From assembly GCA_034401795.1 (NCBI GenBank), contig CM067366.1, forward strand, positions 74,902,129 through 74,966,128: a DNA stretch of 64,000 nucleotides. The letters run 5' to 3'. The translations under genes and the position numbers were made by a program. The DNA comes from Chaetoderma sp. LZ-2023a. Taxonomy: Eukaryota; Mollusca; Caudofoveata; Chaetodermatida; Chaetodermatidae. Each line of letters opens with the position of its first letter. Positions within the stretch are counted from its first letter, which is position 1. The notes under the pieces are model-generated. The model saw only the letters and a list, made by a program, of their open reading frames with translations, was not told the DNA's origin and did no database searches. This document shows positions 57,346 to 64,000 of this stretch, piece after piece.

Positions 57346-58180
57346 AGATTAACTTCTTGGTCTTCAAATGGACATTTCCTATTATAAAATTTTAATTTGA
57401 GGCTGAAATGGTTAATAACTGGTTTACCCAACACGCTATATGAACCAACCTCATAGTGTCCTTACCCCAACCCCCAGAATCTCGCTGTGTCAGTCACCTT
57501 TAGTCGTTTTATTTTTTTATGGTCAGCAAGTTGAATGCACCTCTCACGGACGGTGGACCATATGCGGTCTAAATGGGTGTGACCTATCCAACCAGAAATA
57601 ATTGGGACCTTTCAACTTACATATTCCACCTTGATAATGTCAAAACTATTATCGCGTACGCGCTTGGTCTGAATACTATTTTGTCAAGTAGGGTGCGGGT
57701 GAACTGAGTTGTCTCGCCGCACGCGCACGGTCTGAATGGTCATTAAGGTGTTTTTGAGGATCATGTGATTTTGAGTGTTGGTCTTTTTACACTCTCATTG
57801 TGCGCTTTGTCAAGTGTCGGTGGTGTCAGCAAAATGAGCAAATCATGGTTTTTAAAAAAAGAAGACAGTATTTAGCACTGCATCTGCAAATTTTAACGTC
57901 TTAATGGCTTAATTTTATCAAGGAAATTAAAATATTGACTTATTTCCTTAGGAGACTATTTTGAAAATGTAACGCTAGTGGCATACGGAGGTACGTCGGA
58001 CGTAGTATTACGATCGTTTTATGCACTCGGCCACAGTCATTCAAGTGGTACATGTTCAAAGAATTTGAAAATAATATTCTCTTGGCCTGCAAATTGGCAT
58101 TCACTATCTTGAAGACCACTGCATTGGCCGGGGTTTTTGGTGGCTTCACCATGAAGGGGTTAAAAAGACACCGCAAGAAG
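57345..58180. repeat. Unassigned sequence with two partial fold-back F copies
   Basis: Blocks at 57350-57425 (ggtcttcaaatggacatttc) and 58030-58175 (cattcaagtggtacatgttc, cttggcctgcaaattggcat) match half of the fold-back repeat. The rest is not recognised. Confidence 0.55.
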
Positions 58181-58299
58181 AGTGGTGCCAGGAAAATTGT
58201 AGGCCCTACATATTTCAACTATATAGCGGATATACCGCCATTACGACAACTTATTTCTCCAGAAGCATTAAAGATCCTTATGTTGTTTTGAGACCCCGA

Positions 58300-58560
58300 T
58301 TAATTTCAAGTCAGGATTTAAAGCTTAATAGTCCGACACGTTGTACGAATTGTCTTTACCATTTAATACATTCTGAGCAACAGCACACAGTCAAATTAGT
58401 TTCAGAATATTTAGCAGTTTACCTGTATAGTTTTCTGGAAACTGATAGTCATGGGGTTCAGGGATCGGCCGATCCCAACACGAGTGAGGAGTCGGTGAAT
58501 CTTAGCTAGAGATGGGCGGGACATATCTAAAACTGGACAGGTCCATTGTATGGACATCAT
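58300..58560. repeat. Interspersed repeat L (copy 8)
   Basis: Contains gtccgacacgttgtacgaat, cagtcaaattagtttcagaa, gggatcggccgatcccaaca and gatgggcgggacatatctaa. Confidence 0.7.
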
Positions 58561-58589
58561 CAATGAGATTTATATAGGCTTACATGTGT

Positions 58590-58905
58590 GGATGTAACGA
58601 ATAACCAATTTGGCCCGTTTGTAAATGTTATCTTAGAGCATTTTGGTGTGAATGTGCACCGTAACATTTGATAATTTCATTCCGTATAAATTAATATAAT
58701 ATTTTTATTTGTGAAGCTGAAATATGTACGCGTGTCTCTAATTCAATTTCGCAACTTAAAAAAATTATATGAAATCACCGTATATGTTAAGATTTATCTT
58801 GTTTCATTCATATAGGCACACAATTTAATCCTCTAAAAGTCTACAATTTTAATAAATTTATTTTAAAGCAGTTTAGTGTGAATATGCAACTTTAACAGGG
58901 GGATT
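58590..58905. repeat. MITE family K, diverged copy
   Basis: Blocks ttaagatttatcttgtttca, ataggcacacaatttaatcc and gtgtgaatatgcaacttta match the copy at 59167-59499. Confidence 0.75.
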
Positions 58906-59166
58906 GTTCCAAAATAAATTTTTCCTCACATGTAAAAGATTTTTCTATTGCCTTAAGATACCTCCGTTGGTCATGTGACATGTGAAGGGTTAATTATCAT
59001 TCAGCTGTTTCGTTGAGCTTACAATTCAAAATATATTTATATCAAAATTTATAACTCATGTAATAGTATTATAAACATCCCTCCCCCTAGTGATGATCTG
59101 CAACGCTGACCGCTTATGTCTATATCACACACACACACTCTGTACTTGGCTTTGTATAATTTTTAA

Positions 59167-59499
59167 AGGTGTATATTCACAGCAGAATGCTTGAAAATAA
59201 AATTGTGTAGTTTTGGAGGCTTAAACTGTGGGCTTAGACGTAAAGAAACGAAATAAATCTTAACATATGATTTCGTGAAGTATAAATTAATAAAATCTTT
59301 TTAAGGTGCACAAATTTAATTAGAGACACGAGTCCCTATTTCAAATTCACAGCTAAAAAGTATCATAATTTACACGGAATAAATCTATTATATGTTAAGA
59401 TTTGTTTCGTTTCATTACATCTAGGCACAGGATTTGGGCCTCTAAAAGTCCACAATTGTAACAAATTTATTTTCAGGCATTTGGTGTGAATATGCACCT
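59167..59499. mobile_element. TTAA-flanked MITE (family K), complete
   Basis: 333 bp with long inverted arms: starts aggtgtatattcacagcag and ends ggtgtgaatatgcacct. TTAA lies on both sides at 59163-59166 and 59500-59503. Inner blocks (cttaacatatgatttcgt / atatgttaagatttgtttcg) also face each other. The TTAA duplication suggests mobilisation by a piggyBac- or Kolobok-type transposase. Confidence 0.88.
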
Positions 59500-59503
59500 T
59501 TAA

Positions 59504-62380
59504 ATGGCTCTTGCGTTGACATCAGATGGGTTTATCATATTATTACCGTTGGATACAAACTCCCATTTCAGTGGTGTATGAAGGTACTTGGACAGGGTGG
59601 GTGTGGGGTGGGGGTGCTGAAGGGCCAAAAACCTAAGGGAGCGCTGTGGGGGATACACTATAGGAGCAGCAAAACCCGGTTCACCCCCACCCCCCCCCCC
59701 CCCACACACACCCCGGACCCTACGCCTATGCATTTGAAACTCCTCATTGCTCAAATCATTTACATTGTTGACATCATTTCACCTCCACGCTACAATAGAA
59801 ATTCGGAGATTACATCACATCACAAATTGCAGTCGAAAAACGGACTATCCAATAATACACATAGAGGACGGATACACACCATGCTGAATTTCAGTACCCT
59901 AGCGCGGAAGGAAATCTAAAAAAGATGTGTAACTTCAAGCCAAAAAAACCCTTACTTCTCGCTATCGCGAGACAGGAACATATCATTGGCACCAAGCCAC
60001 GCCTTTAGGTTTATTCTTACTGAAGCTTGTAATTCAGTCGAGTACTAGGCTCGAGTACTCGACATTTACTACCCATAGAGTCGGATATGAGGGCTACTTT
60101 TAGGTTGTCATCTTCTTCTTCTTTTCGTTCGCTGATCATATCGCCTATCGACATGATAATAAGCGTTGTCATCAAACGTCGAAAGGCTGCGTTATATTTA
60201 AAGCGCTTAAACGCATCATTATGTCTTGACATATTTTCGAAAATAACCTCTAACTATTCCGTTTGTATAGTGTGATTGTTTATGAATCGTCTATGACCTG
60301 ATAAGCCTAGTTAATCTTTATTTTCCCCAGTGGATGTACATATAAATATCACTTCCGCGATTCTCGCCATCTTGGTTATTTAATCATTATTGTATAAAAT
60401 CCAGTAATAGTATAACTTTCAGTAGACTGTATTGGAGTCATGTATTTCGCCTGTAACATTTGATTAAGACTTGCAATATGTTAAAATTGTCCAGTAGTAA
60501 ATGAATTGAAATGCATTGTGTTAAAAACAGCATTTGGAGCTAAAAATACAAGTCACGCTTCCAGAGATAGAAATGACAGAGAAACCAAAACTTCTTCTTG
60601 TTGCGGATATTCCACCACTTTGAGGCGCAACACATTACTCAGCAGTACACATACAGAACCGAGAATTGTTATTACCTAATATACGACACTAGGAGTTTAT
60701 CTGATTGTTAATTAAAGGATGCCATTTATTGAACATTTCAAATCTGTTTGTTAAAGTGCTAGGTCATTGTCAAAGGGGCATTTCCCCTCTTGACGACGGC
60801 TTCAGTACTAAAATCTCATAGTCTAGAGATTTCTATTAAAGTAAGTAGGCCGCACACTTTTTAGGCTATAGCTAGGATAGGTGAACCGGATTTATTAGAT
60901 AGCAGCCTAAGGTACTTATCAGTTCTGTCGTGGCTGTTTCTGATTAACTTAGTAACACTTTGACTGGGTACTTTAAAATTAGTTCCAAATTGCCACAAAT
61001 TTGGATTTATGTATCCGCACCCTTTGGATGCTCAAAACTTAGTCTGGTGTCACATTAACCCAGGCCCCAAGGGAAAGCTTGTCCATCTTAGCATGGAGTG
61101 CGAAAGTAAAGCAGCATGGTATAAACTCGTTCTTGTGATGAATGTTGGTTAAATGTGTTTTCAAGAACACATTTGAACAATATTCCTCGCCATTAAGGGT
61201 TTACAATTAAGTTATAAGTCCATTTATTTGCCCAGGCTACTTCAATAGTGAGTTCGCGCACCTATAACCTAAGAAGTTAGCATCAGGACAGTCTAAAAAG
61301 CAATAGTCTTACTAAATAAATTCAGTAACCGTAGGCTTTATTGCCAGATAGTGCGCTCAAACACTACCACTACAGTATTTAATCCGTATACCATTTACTT
61401 GCCAGATTGTTATTATTTGTCTCTACCTTGGCTATTGTTTATAATAAGTGACATTTATTTTTAACATTTAACTTTGATGCCAATCACTTAGTCAGTTTTT
61501 AATTGACCTTTTTAAAATGTGATTTACTAGATAACCATTACACTTTTCTTGGACACAGTAGGTTAATTTGACCGTTGAGCTGTTAGCTAGCTATTAGTTC
61601 ATTAGGTTTTTCCATTTGCTGGTATTAGAACTGTTGTTCTGTCCGATTGCAAATTAAGTTGCAAGGCTGGCCAACAACCTTTCAACTAACAACATTTTGA
61701 CTTAAGATCTATTTTTCTTATCAAGCTCGGTCTTTTCTTGTAGAACCTTTATTTGCATTACACTTCCCTTAAGAATTTGATTCTTCTTTAGAATTTTGCA
61801 GTCAGGCATAGCCTTAGATAACCCATTTGGATTTTGGTGCCACCCCCCACCCTTTTGCATTTATAACACCCTCTACATCGAACTGTCTTTGCACTAACAT
61901 CACATTTGCACACTACTCCTCAAGATGTCCAACAGAGTCATCTGACCCTATTTAAATTACGGACATTTCATATTAATGCACTCAGTGGATCTTTCAAGCG
62001 AGTCAATTGTTTGAGAGGTTCATTCACTGTAGGGAGATGGAACCGTCTGTGTATAAAGAAGGGTTTAAACTAGGTCAACGACGCAGAGATGAAGCAGCTA
62101 TCCGGCGGCACCAGCAAACTTCAGATGCAGATCATTAGCAGGGTGGTGGGCGGAATGGCATGTGGGGAAATTCTTACCCATAGGTCCCTTGTAACCCATA
62201 ATTCACCACCTTTTTCTGTCCTGTTCCTGGTTTTAGTAGCATCTGTTTTGGCCTGTTAAATCACTATTTTATTACAATATCAACAAACTTGGATCTTGAT
62301 GCACTAAGGATGCACGCACGCTTGAACACACACTATATACTAGAACTTTACACCTTACACTACTATGCAGATAACTCAAG
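59504..62380. other. Long stretch without recognised gene
   Basis: No exon of the host gene, conserved domain or repeat family shared with the rest of the window was recognised. A C/CA-rich run lies at 59685-59715. A short open frame at 62036-62145 (plus, EPSVYKEGFKLGQRRRDEA) looks protein-like but is isolated. Confidence 0.4.
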
Positions 62381-62389
62381 CATGTTAGG

Positions 62390-62627
62390 CTAACCTTTTA
62401 GCCCTAAAATTTCTTTAAAAATTTTAAATTGTTTCATAGAAAATGTCCATTTGCAGACCAAGAAGACTACTTTTGAAAATTTACCACTGGAATGACTGAC
62501 TCAGTTATTGAGCCAGTCATTCAAGTAGTAAATTTTCAAAAATAGTCTTCTCTTGATTTGCAAATGGACATTTCTCAAGACCCCTTCAGAAGCCGTTTTT
62601 GGCTGATATGAGTGTTAAAGGGTTAAA
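62390..62627. repeat. Fold-back repeat F abutting an exon donor
   Basis: Contains atgtccatttgcagaccaag, the palindromic core accactggaatgactgactc / gagccagtcattcaagtagt and tttgcaaatggacatttctc, with a gtgttaaagggttaa end. The exon at 62631 begins 4 bases beyond. Confidence 0.88.
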
Positions 62628-62630
62628 TAC

Positions 62631-62811
62631 CTGTACTTGTAGCAGCACTGATGAGCCCCTGCTTAAACAGCTGCATAATTCGCGGCTTGAGATATAACTC
62701 TTTCGCGCCGCCACTCACAGTGATGATCAGAGTGGGCTCAGGGAGATGCCAATGAGTGGTAAGAATTGTCCACACATGATCCGGATCTGTCTTCGGTTCC
62801 AAACGCACATA
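62631..62811 (-). CDS. TRPM-like: TRPM-like exon 1 of those visible
   Basis: The acceptor is ttctcag before TATGTGCG and the donor is GTATTT after ACAAGTACAG. The exon has 181 nt and leaves one base for the next codon. It begins YVRLEPKTDPDHVWTILTTH and continues through PTLIITVSGGAKELYLKPR to LFKQGLISAATSTG. This is the start of the TRPM nucleotide-sensing fold, where a conserved SVTGGAK-like loop is expected. A fold-back repeat lies directly against the donor, so the intron enters transposon-like sequence about 4 nt after GT. The exon before it is not in the window: the 1.2 kb upstream is a DIRS fragment. Confidence 0.9.
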
Positions 62812-62879
62812 CTGAGAACATGATGAGAAATAGCACAACAAACATGAATGGTATTGCAAGATATGTTAGGGTAAATATT

Positions 62880-64000
62880 TAGGGACTCACAGTGCCATTG
62901 TGCAATGGCCATGATGTCCTCTAACGGAACACCATTTAATAGAGCGGTCAAGGGGGCTATTCCTCTAACATACTGAGCCCTAGCACATTGCACCTGGTTC
63001 CCAGGCGCAATCTCGTGGGTAGTCTGAATGCATTCGACTACCCAACGAGAGATAGAATCCATGGATGCGGTACCATATGGCTTCTTATGGCAGATTCACA
63101 GATGTCTATCATTTGACTGTAGAGAGTCCAGCTGTTTCTTGTACTTGGTCAAAGCATGGACTGGACACCAGGCACTGGCATCATGTTAGCTTTGGTATTA
63201 GGGCTGTAACGATTCACCGATATATCGCATCGTGACCTGTCGTATCGATACACACGCGATACAGGAAAATACGCCTATGTCATCCTTCATGCGGTAACAT
63301 TGTCAGGTAAGCTATAGTTAAAGTTATGTCCAAGTGCACCATTTTCACTAAATTTCATCTGGATATGTTAATTATTTGTTCATCTGCACTGAGAGATGGT
63401 GTGGCATAAAATGGACAGATTCAGATGAAACTGAGTGAAAAAATAATGTATCATATCATGTATCGTATCGTGACCAATGTATCATGATACATATCGTATC
63501 ATGGCAAAACGTATCGTTACAGCCCTATTGGGTATAATGATCGGTTTGCCAGGATATTTCAAAGATTGATTCTTTGACATAAATGCTGCTCTTGGCAGCA
63601 GTCGCAGACCCTCTCCAGAGACAATAAATCAGTCCCTCTCTGCTGAAAGCACATGGATCTCACTGCGCCTTCTGGCTGAGGAAGCTGCCAATAGAAAGAC
63701 CGCCTTAAAAGTCACATGCTTTAGACTAGCCACACCCAAAGGTTCGAAAGGGTGCTTGGCTAGCACATTAAGCACCAAAGGTAGACTCCAGGCTGGCATG
63801 ACTACCGGTTGTCTCAGTCTCTTCACCATCACGTTCCACTGCGCCACCTCTGAAGTATCACTGTTGGCTAGACAAGTGATAACTGATGCCAAAGCTGACT
63901 TGTATCCAGCAATCATGACAGGAGCTAATCCTGTAAAGAATAGCTCATGGAGAATGTCTGCTATTTGCTGAATAGTGATTTGAAAGGATCAATATCATTT
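62880..64000 (-). pseudogene. DIRS family B tyrosine recombinase fragment
   Basis: From 64000 down it matches the recombinase of the copy at 20109-20700: SVITCLANSDTSEVAQWNVM, PVVMPAWSLPLVLNVLAKHP, and ARRRSEIHVLSAERD, the first catalytic Arg box missing from the other copy. A stop follows, then GEGLRLLPRAAFMSKNQSLK and MDSISRWVVECIQTTHEIAP. The HxxR box reads RAQYVRGIA (His replaced by Gln). Homology stops at QWHCES (62882), so the Tyr region is absent. It is split by a MITE at 63199-63527 and continues beyond the window. Confidence 0.9.
63199..63527. mobile_element. hAT-type MITE
   Basis: 329 bp with terminal inverted repeats tagggctgtaacgat and atcgttacagcccta. It is flanked by tttggtat (63191-63198) and ttgggtat (63528-63535), an 8-bp duplication with one difference. 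The interior is rich in cgtatcgtatc-type sequence. It interrupts the recombinase fragment. Confidence 0.88.

Larger units (their letters stand above)
2945..62811 (-). other. TRPM-like: TRPM-like cation channel gene, internal part (eight exons)
   Basis: Eight minus-strand exons have consensus GT-AG borders. Their lengths (181, 176, 196, 166, 67, 156, 73 and 107) add to 1122 nt, exactly 374 codons with no stop, and the phase matches at all seven joins. The protein reads like the N-terminal cytosolic homology region of TRPM channels, the SLOG/LSDAT-type fold that in TRPM2 binds ADP-ribose. Landmarks in order are VSGGAKELYLKPR, GAWIVTGGTATGVMK, GIATWGIVANRE, DHNHTHFLLVDNGS, VLIVLEGGPNTL, FDLEESLNRDLDKALLYALL and LALAWNRCDIARQEIF. 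Family knowledge makes it a membrane channel for Ca2+ or other cations. The pore and the first N-terminal exons are outside the window. Introns are about 24.0, 21.2 (holding two DIRS copies), 2.4, 0.4, 0.7, 0.3 and 9.8 kb (one DIRS copy). The exact TRPM subtype cannot be assigned from this part. Confidence 0.92.

Noticed and set aside
60000..62160. Possible LTR element in the unassigned stretch
   Set aside because: Some blocks look LTR-like, but no repeat pair, primer site or gag/pol motif could be seen.

Overview
The window is animal nuclear DNA, most likely from a mollusc and probably a bivalve. This is inferred from spliced coding exons with GT-AG introns, an AT-rich background crowded with retroelements, Tc1, MITE and fold-back elements, and tandem modules of the kind common in bivalve genomes (arrays ending in AGGTGAGCTAAAA, or starting caagaggcccaagggcctg). 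No prokaryotic gene organisation is seen.

The host content is one gene on the minus strand that runs across almost the whole window. Eight short exons (62631-62811, 38503-38678, 17132-17327, 14556-14721, 14071-14137, 13222-13377, 12859-12931, 2945-3051) join with matching splice phases into one open reading frame of exactly 374 codons. They encode the N-terminal cytosolic region of a TRPM (melastatin) cation channel, from the VSGGAKE / GAWIVTGGT nucleotide-sensing fold to ALAWNRCDIARQEIF. The 5' exons, and the exons for the pore and C-terminus, lie outside the window. The introns are up to about 24 kb long and are full of transposons.

The main mobile elements are tyrosine-recombinase retrotransposons of the DIRS type, all coding on the minus strand. 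Family A has a nearly complete copy at 5721-12752 and a second copy whose two parts are 18231-18364 and 30958-37876. Family B has a complete but defective copy at 19260-26002, the 5' part of another at 1-2063, and a recombinase fragment at 62880-64000. Each complete copy has inverted terminal repeats and an internal complementary region that reproduces the joined ends, with gag-like, RT/RNase H and recombinase genes. All recombinase genes here are broken.

The second family A copy is split by a 12.6-kb insertion (18365-30957) flanked by an 11-bp duplication and carrying inverted ends. Inside it sit the family B element, a 1.4-kb minisatellite with an inverted head, and a non-LTR remnant.

The right half (38.7-62.6 kb, one intron) holds a Tc1 transposon with TA duplication, RTE-like tails, satellite-like tandem arrays, a (CT)n tract of about 710 bp, a 90-bp repeat array split by a 3.57-kb insertion with a 5-bp duplication, a decayed L2/CR1-like non-LTR element, a TTAA-flanked MITE and several fold-back repeats. 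No RNA gene and no CRISPR array was found.
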